Counted from the stretch's first letter, positions 25,823 to 35,064 are shown. The stretch is DNA of 43,885 nucleotides from Chloroflexota bacterium (GCA_028875055.1 JAPPGG010000016.1:1-43885); one strand, 5' to 3'. Made by a program: numbers and translations. The notes: a model not told the origin generated them from the sequence alone.

Positions 25823-26390
25823 ATGGGGGGCCTCCTATAACTTGTGTGGTTTTGTCAAAATTCTAAAGGACATTCTTGTCTTTGCTTTTGTCCTGGTCAA
25901 AGACCTCTACGGGGCCACGCCAACCATTACGAGCGGCACAGCAGGGACGCCACGGCCCTGCCGGACTACATTCATCAAATCCCGTTCATAGTAGGGCACC
26001 CCAGATGACATCTCCTTTTCCAGTTCTTTCATGGGCAGAAATTGGGCGCCAGCATTGGATAAAATGGCTGGCGACCCGCTCTGCGAAACCGTGATCCACG
26101 GAATCCATCTCCATAGGCACCTAGCGTTCCAGCATTGTATCGGGAGGCAGAATTTTGTCGTTAACAACGCTGTTATCGGATGCCATCATGCCCTTTCCCT
26201 GAGAGTTCTCGTGTTGAGTTAATGCAAATTTGACCGTGAATTTCGCCAACCAGACTTCCAAGATATTCCCACAAAGAGTTGACCAGTTCAAGCGCAAACC
26301 ATCAGCAGCCCTGGTCTGAAGCAGGTCAATGAACCCTGGAAAAAGACAATAGCAGGACCAACGGCCTGAATGGAGGCTGAAAGGTGTTGA
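25823..26390. other. Intergenic region with a decayed ORF
   Basis: Nearly 570 bp between the LLM gene and tRNA-Gln. The only protein-like signal is the leftward remnant at 25907-26189, described separately. The rest shows no structure that I can support. Confidence 0.5.
25907..26189 (-). pseudogene. Decayed small gene of unknown family
   Basis: A good AGGGAAAGGG site precedes ATG 26189. The frame reads MMASDNSVVNDKILPPDTML, an in-frame TAG (26121-26123), then VPMEMDSVDHGFAERVASHF. After that the protein-like reading jumps frame to FLPMKELEKEMSSGVPYYER followed by DLMNVVRQGRGVPAVPLVMV, ending at 25907. One nonsense codon and one frameshift would explain it. The family is not recognised. Chance cannot be excluded. 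Confidence 0.35.
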
Positions 26391-26464
26391 TGGCTGGGGA
26401 TGGAGGGTTCGAACCTCCGCTTCCTGATCCAGAGTCAGGCGTCCTACCACTGGACTAATCCCCA
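26391..26464 (-). tRNA. tRNA-Gln (CUG)
   Basis: On the leftward strand the acceptor stem TGGGGAT pairs with ATCCCCA. The anticodon stem CCTGA/TCAGG holds loop CTCTGGA with anticodon CTG at 26432-26430. The T-arm is GGAGG-TTCGAAC-CCTCC, and the discriminator G is followed by an encoded CCA (26393-26391). Length is 74 nt. It has a good promoter upstream. Confidence 0.95.
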
Positions 26465-26540
26465 GCGAGGAAGAGCGGCTGCCCGTCGCTGGTCCGGAAA
26501 CACTCGGACTGGTCAGGCGGGTTGCCGGAGGGTATATTCC

Positions 26541-26569
26541 ATACTATTAACCGCCAAGCTGACTGTCAA
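26541..26569 (-). promoter_or_regulatory. Sigma-70-type promoter for tRNA-Gln
   Basis: On the leftward strand TTGACA (26569-26564), exactly 17 bases, then TAGTAT (26546-26541). It lies about 75 bp before the tRNA 5' end. Confidence 0.65.
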
Positions 26570-26670
26570 GTGAATTGGCAGGTGACAACCCCCAGCCCCA
26601 GGGCGAGGGCGCCGGGAGAGAACAGGAACAACAGGCGTGAAGTCTGCTTCACCAGCAAACGGGGAGGAGA

Positions 26671-27447
26671 ATGCCAATGGCACGATTTGAAGAGTACGCG
26701 GACCGGTTCCAGTACGCCAGGCTGGAACGGGAGGACGGCATACTGCAGATGACCCTGCACAGCGACGGCGACACCCTCCAGTGGGGAGCGGGCCCGCACA
26801 CTGAACTGGTGGAGGTTTTCCACGCCGTGGGGACAGACCCCGATACCAGGGTAGTGATAATGACCGGCGCAGGCGACGGCTTTACCGGGCCGGCCGGTTC
26901 CAGCGATACGGTGCCCCGTCGCACTCCGGCCCAGTGGGACGCCACCTATTGGGAGGGAAAGCATCTGCTGGGCAACCTGCTGAACATCGAAGTTCCGGTG
27001 ATTGCGGCAGTTAACGGGCCGGCCCTGCGCCACTCGGAGCTGCCACTGCTCAGCGATATAGTGCTGGCGGCGCCCCACACCACCTTCCAGGACTCGGGCC
27101 ACTTCATGAGCGGCCTCACCCCGGGCGACGGGATGCACATCATCTATCCCCTGTTGCTTGGGATGAACCGGGGACGCTATTTTCTGCTGACAGGGCAGCA
27201 ACTTGACGCGGCTAAAGCGCAGGACCTGGGACTGGTGGCGGAGGTGCTGGCGCAGGAGGAGCTGCTTCCCCGAGCGTGGGAACTGGCCCGGCAGCTGGCG
27301 AGACAGCCTCGGCTGGTGCTGCGCTACTCCAGGACGCTGTTGACTCACAAGCTGAAGCAGGAGCTGCACGACCTGCTGGGGTATGGCCTGGCTTTGGAAG
27401 GACTGGGTTCGGCGCAGGACTACCTGGACCGGGGACAGGGCAGGTAG
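26671..27447 (+). CDS. Enoyl-CoA hydratase/isomerase (crotonase) family protein
   Basis: This 258-residue protein has the crotonase core: VVIMTGAGDGFTGP, PVIAAVNGPALRHSELPLLSDIVLAAPHTTFQD and then MNRGRYFLLTGQQLDAAKAQDLGLVAEVL. The oxyanion-hole positions fit, but the canonical Glu residues of true hydratases are not clearly placed. The usual AALxGxA/GGG element reads NGPALRHSELP. A CoA-ester hydrolase or isomerase, or a diketone hydrolase of the 6-oxocamphor hydrolase kind, is as likely as a hydratase. GGGGAGGAG precedes the ATG. Confidence 0.82.
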   Translation: MPMARFEEYADRFQYARLEREDGILQMTLHSDGDTLQWGAGPHTELVEVFHAVGTDPDTRVVIMTGAGDGFTGPAGSSDTVPRRTPAQWDATYWEGKHLLGNLLNIEVPVIAAVNGPALRHSELPLLSDIVLAAPHTTFQDSGHFMSGLTPGDGMHIIYPLLLGMNRGRYFLLTGQQLDAAKAQDLGLVAEVLAQEELLPRAWELARQLARQPRLVLRYSRTLLTHKLKQELHDLLGYGLALEGLGSAQDYLDRGQGR

Positions 27448-27616
27448 GTAAAGCCTCGGAGGGTGAGCCAATTGTTACGCCAGCGGTAGGGCCAGCGAGG
27501 AGACAGGAGCTGTGGCTGCGGGACGGAACGGGGGACCACCGGCATGAACGGCGACTATAATCGGCGCCCTCGCACCCCAAAGCGGCAAGGTTTCTTTGCG
27601 ATACGAGGTATTACTA

Positions 27617-27645
27617 TTGACTGGCAATTAACGGAATGATAGAAT
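27617..27645 (+). promoter_or_regulatory. Sigma-70-type promoter of the amino-acid importer operon
   Basis: TTGACT (27617-27622), a 17-base spacer and TAGAAT (27640-27645) point rightward, about 60 bp before the binding-protein ATG at 27707. Both boxes are one base from consensus. Confidence 0.7.
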
Positions 27646-27706
27646 TCGTAACCGACATTCACGAATCCGATAATCTGAGAGAATTTAGGGAGGATACGAA
27701 AGTCTC

Positions 27707-28888
27707 ATGAAAAGAACACTACTATTGTTCGTGGCGCTTAGCGCCCTGGTGCTGGTACTGGTCGGGTGTAGTGACACATCCGCCCTGGAGACGGAGAATG
27801 CCAATCTCAAGGCGGAGAACGAGGCCATGAAGGCCGAAAACGAGGCTATGAAGGCCCAGATCGAAGAGGGGATGGCCATGCTAGCCGCCGGCACCCTGCC
27901 CATGGGAGACGGAGAGAGCCGCTTGAATACCGTCAGGGAGCGGGGCAAGGTTATCTGCGCCAGCCGCGACGACGTCCCCGGTTATGGCGGAATTGACGCC
28001 GCAGGTAACAACGTGGGCTTCGATATCGACCTGTGCCGCGCCCTTGCCACGGCAGTGCTGGGAGACCCCAGCGCCATCGAGATCCGGCTGATCACCGCCG
28101 CCGAGCGCGGCCCTACGATCCAGTCCGGTGAAGTTGACATGCTGGTACGGACGGTAACCTGGACCTCCTCCCGTGACGCCGGCTGGGGCAACTACGCCCA
28201 GACCATGTTCTATGACGGCCAGGGCTTCATGGTGCGGGCCGACTCGGGAATTACGGACGCGCTGGAACTGGAAGGCGCCACCGTCTGCGTAACCCTGGGT
28301 ACGACCACCGAGCTGAACCTGCAGGACTTCAGCGACCAGAACGGGCTGGGCATAACCGTGTCCACCTTTGAGGACACCGACGCGGTGGTGGCCGCCTACG
28401 ACGCGGGCCAGTGCGACTCCTTCACCAATGACAACTCGCAGCTGGCCGCGCTCAGGACCGCCCTGAGCAACCCGGCCGACCACGTGATTCTGCCCAATAC
28501 CATCTCCGAAGAGCCGCTCGGCCCCGTGGTGCCCCACGGCGACGACCAGTGGTTCGATATCGTGAAGACGGTAATGGCCATCCTCATCTACGGTGAGGCC
28601 TACGGGGTAACCCAGAACGACGTTCCCAGCGCAGCTACCGACAACACCAAGGTTGACCGGCTGCTGGGACTGAGCGGCGCCTTTGGCCAGGAAGAACTGG
28701 GACTTAGCGAGACCGTAGCCCAGGACGTGCTGAAGGCCGTCGGCAACTACGGCGAGATTTACGACCGCAACCTGGGCCCCAGCGGCATTAACCTCCCCCG
28801 GGAGGGCGGCCGCAACGCCCTGTGGGCCAATGCGCCCTGCACCGACTGCCCCAAGGGCGGTCAGATTTACGCTGCGCCGCTGCGCTAG
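27707..28888 (+). CDS. aapJ: General L-amino-acid ABC transporter substrate-binding lipoprotein (AapJ-like)
   Basis: This 393-residue exported protein is the ligand-capture subunit of the importer encoded here. Its signal (residues 1-21) ends in the lipobox LVGC with Cys21. Residues about 26-56 are an acidic heptad repeat (LETENANLKAENEAMKAEN and on) that predicts a coiled coil between the lipid anchor and the binding domain. The AapJ-type domain follows: RLNTVRERGKVICASRDDVP, FDIDLCRALATAVLGD, DMLVRTVTWTSSRDAGWGNY, and QCDSFTNDNSQLAALR. The C-terminal NLPREGGRNALWANAP and an extra Cys pair are as in AapJ. GGGAGG and a strong promoter lie upstream. Confidence 0.9.
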   Translation: MKRTLLLFVALSALVLVLVGCSDTSALETENANLKAENEAMKAENEAMKAQIEEGMAMLAAGTLPMGDGESRLNTVRERGKVICASRDDVPGYGGIDAAGNNVGFDIDLCRALATAVLGDPSAIEIRLITAAERGPTIQSGEVDMLVRTVTWTSSRDAGWGNYAQTMFYDGQGFMVRADSGITDALELEGATVCVTLGTTTELNLQDFSDQNGLGITVSTFEDTDAVVAAYDAGQCDSFTNDNSQLAALRTALSNPADHVILPNTISEEPLGPVVPHGDDQWFDIVKTVMAILIYGEAYGVTQNDVPSAATDNTKVDRLLGLSGAFGQEELGLSETVAQDVLKAVGNYGEIYDRNLGPSGINLPREGGRNALWANAPCTDCPKGGQIYAAPLR

Positions 28889-28927
28889 GAATGCCATAAA
28901 AGCAGCGTGAAAGCCGAGGCATTTCCG

Positions 28928-28960
28928 GGGGCGGGCCGTAATGGCCCGCCCCTTTTCCTT
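28928..28960 (+). terminator. Intrinsic terminator/attenuator between aapJ and aapQ
   Basis: GGGGCGGGCC (28928-28937) and GGCCCGCCCC (28943-28952) form a perfect 10-pair stem with loop GTAAT, followed by TTTTCCTTTT. It lies 40 bp past the aapJ stop and 90 bp before aapQ. Confidence 0.85.
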
Positions 28961-29049
28961 TTACGTGGGCAATCCCCCGGCAAATGCGCTACAATTTAAA
29001 GCACTTTCGGCAGCCCAAATTTCCAATGACTTTGATTTAGCACGGAGAT

Positions 29050-30255
29050 ATGGACACCGCCTCACGATTACTAAGCTACCAGGGCATTCCGGTCTGGCGA
29101 CACGTCCAGATCATTCAATGGGCCGTCCAGATAGTATCGGGTATCCTGGTGGTGGCGTTGGTGGTCTGGTTCTTCTCCAACATGGTCAACGCCATCCAGG
29201 ACCGCGACATTCCCTCCGGCTTCAGCTTCCTCTCCCGCGAATACCAGACCCCCATCGGCGAGCACTTCCTTCCCTACGAATCCTCGGACACCTTCCTTTA
29301 TGCTCTCTTTGTGGGCATCACCAATACTGCCATTGTGGCCGTGGCCGGCGTATTCCTGGCCACCGCCCTGGGCATTTTCATCGGCGTTTCCCGCCTGTCC
29401 AGCAACTGGATAGTGTCGAAGCTGGCCATGGTATATATCGAATTCTTCCGAAACGTTCCATTGCTGGTGCAGTTGTTCTTCTGGTTCTACATCGTGCTGG
29501 AACTGCCCGCCATACGGGAAAGTTTCGTGGTGGCCGACGCCTTCTACCTGAGCAACCGGGGCTTTTCCATGCCCTGGCCCAAGGCCACAGACTATTCCAT
29601 CGCCGGGATCTGGCTGGGACTAGCGGCGGTAGCCATCGTGGCGGGATGGCTGGTGTACCGGAGACAGTCCCGAATGGAGGAGCAGACCGGGCGTTCCGGT
29701 TACCCGCTGATCTATTCCTTGGCGACCGCCCTAGTTATCGGGGCGATTGCGTGGCTGATCCTGAGCTTTGCCGGCGGCAGTTCGCCCTTCTACATCTCAA
29801 TACCCGAGCCCCAGGGACGTTTCGGCAACATAGTCGGCGGCTTTACGGCGCGGGCCGGGTTGCTGGTGCTGCTCACCGGGCTGGTGATGTACACGGCCAG
29901 CTTCATCGCCGAAATTGTGCGGGCTGGCATCCAGTCGGTGGGTCGAGGCCAGACCGAGGCGGCCCGTGCCCTGGGGCTGTCTCCCATGAGCACGCTGCGC
30001 AGCGTTACATTTCCCCAGGCGATGCGGGTTATCATTCCGCCCCTGATCAGCCAGTTCCTGAACCTGACCAAGAACAGCAGCCTGGGCGGCGCCGTGGCGT
30101 ACAGCGACCTGACCAACATAGCCGTGACCATGACCCAGACCGCACCGGCAGTGTCCATATTCATGCTGATAATGGCTTCGTACCTGGCCATGAGTTTGAC
30201 CTGGTCATTAATCGGCAATCTGTACAATCGACACATCCGGTTCGTGGGAGGTTAG
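29050..30255 (+). CDS. aapQ: General L-amino-acid ABC transporter permease (AapQ-like)
   Basis: This 401-residue inner-membrane subunit has the long AapQ N-terminus with a periplasmic segment (PSGFSFLSREYQTPIGEHFL). It continues with GIFIGVSRLSSNWIVSKLAM and IEFFRNVPLLVQLFFWF. The coupling loop GRGQTEAARALGLSPMSTLR is that of amino-acid permeases. The C-terminal segment SLTWSLIGNLYNRHI ends the fold. Length fits AapQ rather than the short HisQ type. CGGAGAT precedes the ATG. The stop is four bases from the next start. Confidence 0.9.
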   Translation: MDTASRLLSYQGIPVWRHVQIIQWAVQIVSGILVVALVVWFFSNMVNAIQDRDIPSGFSFLSREYQTPIGEHFLPYESSDTFLYALFVGITNTAIVAVAGVFLATALGIFIGVSRLSSNWIVSKLAMVYIEFFRNVPLLVQLFFWFYIVLELPAIRESFVVADAFYLSNRGFSMPWPKATDYSIAGIWLGLAAVAIVAGWLVYRRQSRMEEQTGRSGYPLIYSLATALVIGAIAWLILSFAGGSSPFYISIPEPQGRFGNIVGGFTARAGLLVLLTGLVMYTASFIAEIVRAGIQSVGRGQTEAARALGLSPMSTLRSVTFPQAMRVIIPPLISQFLNLTKNSSLGGAVAYSDLTNIAVTMTQTAPAVSIFMLIMASYLAMSLTWSLIGNLYNRHIRFVGG

Positions 30256-30259
30256 ACCG

Positions 30260-31507
30260 TTGGCTTCTCCACCCCTCAGCCAGCCGGAAGGAATGCTGCC
30301 GCCCCGCAGCGAGGTGGGGGTAATCGGGTGGCTGCACGCCAACCTGTTCAGCAGCTTGTTCAATTCCGTGCTGACCCTGGTTTCCGGGGCATTGCTGGTT
30401 ACAGGGCTTTGGTTCGGCTTGAAATGGATTTTCCTGGCCGCCGACTGGACGGTTATAGCGGAGCTGGGAGGCAGGTTCCTGCTGGGACGGTACAATACGG
30501 AGGCCGCCTGCGAGGGCCAGAACTGCTTCTGGCGACCCCAGGCGGCCCTGATAATGGTGAGCTTGCTGCTGGGCGCCGCGTGGGGGCTGCGGGGCAACCG
30601 GGTGGCCCGCACAGTAGCCTGGCTGGTGGCCGGGGTTTCGGCTGCCTTCGCGTTCCTGCCCTACAGCCTGGAAACCATGGGGCTGGACGTACGAATACTG
30701 CTGCTGCTGAATTTGCCGGCCGTTCCGCTGGGGTGGGCGCTGGCCAGGTACACGCCCATGGGCACCGGGACCCGGGTGACCATTCTGGGCGTGGCCATTT
30801 TCTTCCTTACGCTGATATTGCTGCGGGGGCTGCCGGCGGTGCCGTTCCTGCAACCCGTGTCGGTGGTCTATTGGGGAGGACTGTCGCTCAACCTCATACT
30901 GGCGGTGGGGGGCATTACCCTCAGCCTGCCCATCGGTATCGCCCTGGCCCTGGGGCGGCGCAGCAACCTGCCGGTAGTTAAAGTCCTGTGCGTGTTCTTC
31001 ATTGAGGTATTCCGCGGGGTACCGCTGATTACGCTGCTGTTTATGTCGCAGACGCTGGTGCCCCTGGCTTTTCCGGAGGACATGCCGCAGAACTCGCTGT
31101 TCCGCGCCGCCGTGGTAATTACCCTGTTCAGTTCGGCCTACATGGCGGAAAATATCCGGGGCGGCCTGCAGGCGCTGCATCCGGGGCAGGCGGAGGCGGC
31201 CCGCGCCCTGGGACTTCCCGGCTGGCAGACCACCATGCTTATTTCCCTGCCCCAGGCCATTCGCAACGTCATTCCGGCCATCGTGGGGCAGTTCATCGGC
31301 CTGTTCAAGGACACCAGCCTGGTTTACATCATAGGCATGCTGGACGTGGTGGCTATTGGTCGCTCCTTCATCCAGAGCAATCCCGAATACCTGCCCAGCG
31401 CCCGGGAACTGTTCGTTTTCCTGGCGGCGGTGTTCTGGATTTTCACCTACGGCATGTCCTACATCAGCGGGAAGGTGGAGGACTACCTGGGGGTGGGCCG
31501 CAGGTAG
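30260..31507 (+). CDS. aapM: General L-amino-acid ABC transporter permease (AapM-like)
   Basis: This 415-residue partner permease starts at a TTG with GGAGG in the preceding stop region. AapM features are the N-terminal segment WLHANLFSSLFNSVLTLVSG, the internal four-helix extension, then PVSVVYWGGLSLNLILAVGG, FIEVFRGVPLITLLF and the coupling loop HPGQAEAARALGLPGWQTTM. The C-terminus ends YISGKVEDYLGVGRR. It forms the membrane pore with AapQ and binds AapP. Confidence 0.9.
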   Translation: MASPPLSQPEGMLPPRSEVGVIGWLHANLFSSLFNSVLTLVSGALLVTGLWFGLKWIFLAADWTVIAELGGRFLLGRYNTEAACEGQNCFWRPQAALIMVSLLLGAAWGLRGNRVARTVAWLVAGVSAAFAFLPYSLETMGLDVRILLLLNLPAVPLGWALARYTPMGTGTRVTILGVAIFFLTLILLRGLPAVPFLQPVSVVYWGGLSLNLILAVGGITLSLPIGIALALGRRSNLPVVKVLCVFFIEVFRGVPLITLLFMSQTLVPLAFPEDMPQNSLFRAAVVITLFSSAYMAENIRGGLQALHPGQAEAARALGLPGWQTTMLISLPQAIRNVIPAIVGQFIGLFKDTSLVYIIGMLDVVAIGRSFIQSNPEYLPSARELFVFLAAVFWIFTYGMSYISGKVEDYLGVGRR

Positions 31508-31577
31508 CGGACGGGGCGGCGCGACAGCAAGCGCGGACGAATCAGGATGACAGCCAAGTCAACGACAGGAGGGCGTC

Positions 31578-32342
31578 ATGGCGGTTGAGGAAACCACCAC
31601 AGGCCAGGAAATAGAGGACATCATCATCTGCCGCGACGTACACAAATGGTACGGCAGTTTCCACGCGCTAAAGGGGGTGTCCACCACGGTCAAGCCCGGC
31701 GAGGTGGTGGTAATCCTGGGACCTTCAGGGTCGGGCAAGTCCACCCTTATCCGGACCATAAACCACCTGGAGCAACACCAGCGGGGCGACATCATCGTTG
31801 ACGGCATTGAGCTTAGCGGCGACATCCGCAACATTGACGCCATCCGGCGGGAAGTGGGGATGGTATTCCAGTCCTTCAACCTCTTCCCCCATCTTACCGT
31901 GATGCAGAACATCACCCTGGCGCCCACCAAGGTGCGCCACTGGTCCAAGTCACAGGCCGAAGAGGTGGCCAACGAGCTGTTGACCCGGGTGGGCATCCCC
32001 GAGCAGGCGTCCAAGTTCCCCGCGGAGCTTTCCGGAGGCCAGCAGCAAAGGGTGGCCATAGCCCGGGCGCTGGCAATGCAGCCCAAGGTTATGCTATTTG
32101 ACGAGCCCACCTCTGCCCTGGACCCTGAGATGATCAAGGAGGTGCTGGACGTAATGCGGGAACTGGCCAGCACCGGAATGACCATGCTGACCGTAACCCA
32201 CGAGATCGGCTTCGCCCGGGAAGTGGCCGACCGGGTCATTATGATGGACGAAGGCAACATCGTTGAGGAAGCGGAACCCAACGAGTTCTTCACCAACCCC
32301 AAGAACGAGCGGGCGCAGATGTTCCTCTCCCAGATTTTGTAG
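31578..32342 (+). CDS. aapP: General L-amino-acid ABC transporter ATPase (AapP-like)
   Basis: This 254-residue ATPase has Walker [11 protein letters not shown], the Q-loop [13 protein letters not shown], signature [17 protein letters not shown], Walker [16 protein letters not shown] and [15 protein letters not shown]. These are the amino-acid (GlnQ/AapP) class patterns. It completes the four-gene importer with the preceding permeases and lipoprotein. AGGAGG lies a few bases before the ATG, 70 bp after the aapM stop. Confidence 0.93.
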   Translation: MAVEETTTGQEIEDIIICRDVHKWYGSFHALKGVSTTVKPGEVVVILGPSGSGKSTLIRTINHLEQHQRGDIIVDGIELSGDIRNIDAIRREVGMVFQSFNLFPHLTVMQNITLAPTKVRHWSKSQAEEVANELLTRVGIPEQASKFPAELSGGQQQRVAIARALAMQPKVMLFDEPTSALDPEMIKEVLDVMRELASTGMTMLTVTHEIGFAREVADRVIMMDEGNIVEEAEPNEFFTNPKNERAQMFLSQIL

Positions 32343-32411
32343 GGAGATGACGGCACAACCGCCGCGTTATACGCAGGCGTTGCTACGCCAACCAGAATCG
32401 CTTAAGCCCAG

Positions 32412-34283
32412 GTGAGTCGGCTGTTTTCCCGCACTTTAATCGTCGCGTTAGTGGCTGTAGTTGTCGCCCTCGGCGGCCTCTTCGTCTATTCCACCCTGGT
32501 CATACCCCTTGTACCCGGAAACGGGGGTTATGCGGGCCGGCCGCCGGAATCTGCTTCGGCTCCCACGCCGGAAACGGAAAAGACGACAACGGCGCCAGTT
32601 CCCGCTTTACCTGCGGCCACCGCGCCGCTTCCACCTGAACTTTCCCGTCCCACCAGGCGTCCGGCCAACTCCTCGGGTTTCCATTCATTGCAGAACGCCG
32701 TCGTGCTGGAACAGCGCAGCCGGTCCGCGGCCCGCGCCATCCGGTCATTGCCCTGGATCTCCGACGGAATTGACGACTCCGAGCGGGAAGCTGCCGAGTC
32801 CCTCGTTTACCTGGCGGCAACCCAGGGTGAACTTTTCGATAAGCTTTCCAGCAAGCCCTGGATTGCCGTGGGCGACATTTCGCAGGGGGCGCCGGCAATA
32901 GTTGCCTTCAGCTATATCGCGGAAACAGCCCGAGCGGCCGCCGCGAGACTGATCGACATGCCGTTCCTGGACACGCTTGAGGCCCCCGATTCCCTGGCGG
33001 TGGAGTCCCTTTCCTACCTGGCCTTCGGGAATCTGCCGGTCTTCAGCAGAGTTATGCTGCACCCAGCCGTTCTGGATGGAATTGATGACGAGGAGGCCCG
33101 GGCGGTTGCCCTGCTGGAAGGCGCAGCGCAGTTCGACCCGTCGCTGGTGGGCGTATTGCTCGACCCCTCCAGGACTCATACGGAACAGAGGACGGTGAAC
33201 CTGCCGCTGTCGGGGCCGGTTACGCTGGCCATTACGCGTACCAGTCCCGGGGCCGCCCGCAGCATGGACCTGCTGGAGGAAGCAGTAAGGACTACCGAGG
33301 CAATTATCGACCGCCCCTTTCCCACCAGGTACGTGGCATTGCTCTTTGAGAACGCCGTTCCCGGGTATTTCGGCGGTACCCACAACGGCCTTAACCTGAC
33401 CATAGTTCCCGACTACGACGTGGACAATGGCAGCTACGAAGCGGCCACCACCGGGCGGGTTATTGCCCACGAGGTGGCCCACTACTACTGGCGGCACTCG
33501 GAACCGTGGCTGGACGAAGGGGCGGCAGAATTCACGGCAGCCCTGGTAGAACACATCCGCACGGGTCATCCCCTGGAACCGGTCAACTACCCGTGTCCCT
33601 CCTCGACAACCATAAGCCACCTGGACCGGCAGGGACTGCAGGAGTCCGATGCCGGCTACGCCTGCAATTACGCTGTGGGGGAACGGCTGTTCCTGGACCT
33701 GGACAGCGCGCCGGGACAGTACCCATTCATTCAGGGATTTCGCCACCTCTACGACATAGTCTCGGACGCGGGCGACAGCCAGGAGCCCCGATTGGCCGGA
33801 ATAGACGAACTCCGGCAGGCCTTTGCGGGTACGGCCGAAGCCAGCGTCATCGACCGCTGGTACACCGGGCAGGGATCCGGAAGCACGTATGGGCCAGACA
33901 AACGGCCCGTAGTGGCCGAACTGCCGGAGGTAAACGGCTGGATCAACCGCGCCTATATTTCGTTGGAAGAGGAGGGAGAGCCGGTCAGGAGTTTTTCCGC
34001 CGCCAAAGCGGGCGATTGGGCATGGCTGACTCTCGACTACTCCCACGACTACGCCGGCCCACCGACGGAACTGACCTTTGAGGTAGTGGAATACTACCAG
34101 GACGGTTTCCCCTACCGGCGAGATACCCTCACCATTGAGGCCAGCCGCCTGTATTCGGGGGGCCTCCAGTGGCTATCCGTGGGGCCCGGCCCGGGGCAGC
34201 AGTGGGCGACGGGCCGCCACTGGATTTCGGTGTTCCACGAGGGGCGCAAAGTGGCCCAGGCGGAATTTGAGGTGACGCCTTAA
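32412..34283 (+). CDS. Secreted/membrane-anchored metallopeptidase-like protein
   Basis: This 623-residue protein has an uncleaved N-terminal anchor or signal (residues about 8-32), a Pro/Thr/Ala-rich linker (about 45-85) and a large extracytoplasmic part. The zinc-peptidase motif is at residues 353-357: RVIAHEVAHYYW. It is followed by WLDEGAAEF with Glu369 as the likely third ligand. The gap of 11 residues between the HEXXH motif and that Glu is shorter than in M1 aminopeptidases. A C-terminal beta-rich region of about 130 residues ends in SVFHEGRKVAQAEFEV. The start is GTG 32412. It may or may not belong to the amino-acid importer transcript; a link of extracellular peptidase to amino-acid uptake is inference. 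Confidence 0.7.
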   Translation: MSRLFSRTLIVALVAVVVALGGLFVYSTLVIPLVPGNGGYAGRPPESASAPTPETEKTTTAPVPALPAATAPLPPELSRPTRRPANSSGFHSLQNAVVLEQRSRSAARAIRSLPWISDGIDDSEREAAESLVYLAATQGELFDKLSSKPWIAVGDISQGAPAIVAFSYIAETARAAAARLIDMPFLDTLEAPDSLAVESLSYLAFGNLPVFSRVMLHPAVLDGIDDEEARAVALLEGAAQFDPSLVGVLLDPSRTHTEQRTVNLPLSGPVTLAITRTSPGAARSMDLLEEAVRTTEAIIDRPFPTRYVALLFENAVPGYFGGTHNGLNLTIVPDYDVDNGSYEAATTGRVIAHEVAHYYWRHSEPWLDEGAAEFTAALVEHIRTGHPLEPVNYPCPSSTTISHLDRQGLQESDAGYACNYAVGERLFLDLDSAPGQYPFIQGFRHLYDIVSDAGDSQEPRLAGIDELRQAFAGTAEASVIDRWYTGQGSGSTYGPDKRPVVAELPEVNGWINRAYISLEEEGEPVRSFSAAKAGDWAWLTLDYSHDYAGPPTELTFEVVEYYQDGFPYRRDTLTIEASRLYSGGLQWLSVGPGPGQQWATGRHWISVFHEGRKVAQAEFEVTP

Positions 34284-34309
34284 CCCGGGGTGGGGAGGAC
34301 CGGCAGTTG

Positions 34310-34864
34310 ATGATAGCGACTTCGCGGCTGATACTGCGGGAGTTTGTGGAAGAAGACTGGGCCGCGGTGCTGTCTTACCAGCAGGACGAGCGTTATCTGC
34401 GCTACTACCCCTGGACTGAACGTACCGAGGCTGATGCCCGGTCCTTTGTCCAGACGTTCCTGGAGTGGCAACGCGAAGTCCCCCGGCGCCGGTTCCAGCT
34501 GGCCGTCACCCTCAAGACCGGCGGGACTCTGATCGGGAACTGTGGCATAAGGCGCAAACCGGACAACAGCTGGGAAGCGGACATCGGCTACGAGCTGGCG
34601 CCGGAATACTGGGGACGGGGATATGCCACGGAAGCCGCGCAGGCACTGGTAAGTTTCGGGTTCCTGGACCTGGGCTTGGAACGCATTTCGTCCTGGTGCA
34701 TTGCAGACAATGCCGCCTCGGCCGGGTTACTGGAGCGGCTGGGTTTCAGACAGGAGGGGCGCCTTCGCAGTAACGAATACTTCAAGGGCCGATGGTGGGA
34801 CACCCTGCTATTTGCCCTGCTGAAGGGGGAGTGGGAGGGACAGGGAGGATACCGGCAGGCCTGA
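34310..34864 (+). CDS. GNAT family N-acetyltransferase (RimJ/RimL-type)
   Basis: This protein has 184 residues from ATG 34310 (a TTG one codon earlier is possible). It starts TSRLILREFVEEDWAAVLSY, as in RimJ/RimL acetyltransferases. It has GGTLIGNCGIRRK, IGYELAPEYWGRGYATEAAQ (the acetyl-CoA loop) and the ending ERLGFRQEGRLR...WDTLLFALLKGEW. The family acetylates protein N-termini or small amines such as spermidine or antibiotics, and the target is unknown. GGGGAGGAC lies upstream. It follows the peptidase-like gene by 26 bp. Confidence 0.85.
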   Translation: MIATSRLILREFVEEDWAAVLSYQQDERYLRYYPWTERTEADARSFVQTFLEWQREVPRRRFQLAVTLKTGGTLIGNCGIRRKPDNSWEADIGYELAPEYWGRGYATEAAQALVSFGFLDLGLERISSWCIADNAASAGLLERLGFRQEGRLRSNEYFKGRWWDTLLFALLKGEWEGQGGYRQA

Positions 34865-35064
34865 CCTGCAGAGACTGACGCACCGGCAAGAGGCCAACAA
34901 TCGAGGAAGAAAGGACGGGGCCGCCGCATAAACCAGCCAAAAACTGCCGTCGATGAGCGGGCAGTTCCGGCCGGAGTGCAACGACCCCGCCAGCAAGGAG
35001 ACCTTTCTTCCCCCACCGCTTCCCATGCGCCAAAGAGGCGCCCCCGGCCTCCGGGAGATTCAGG

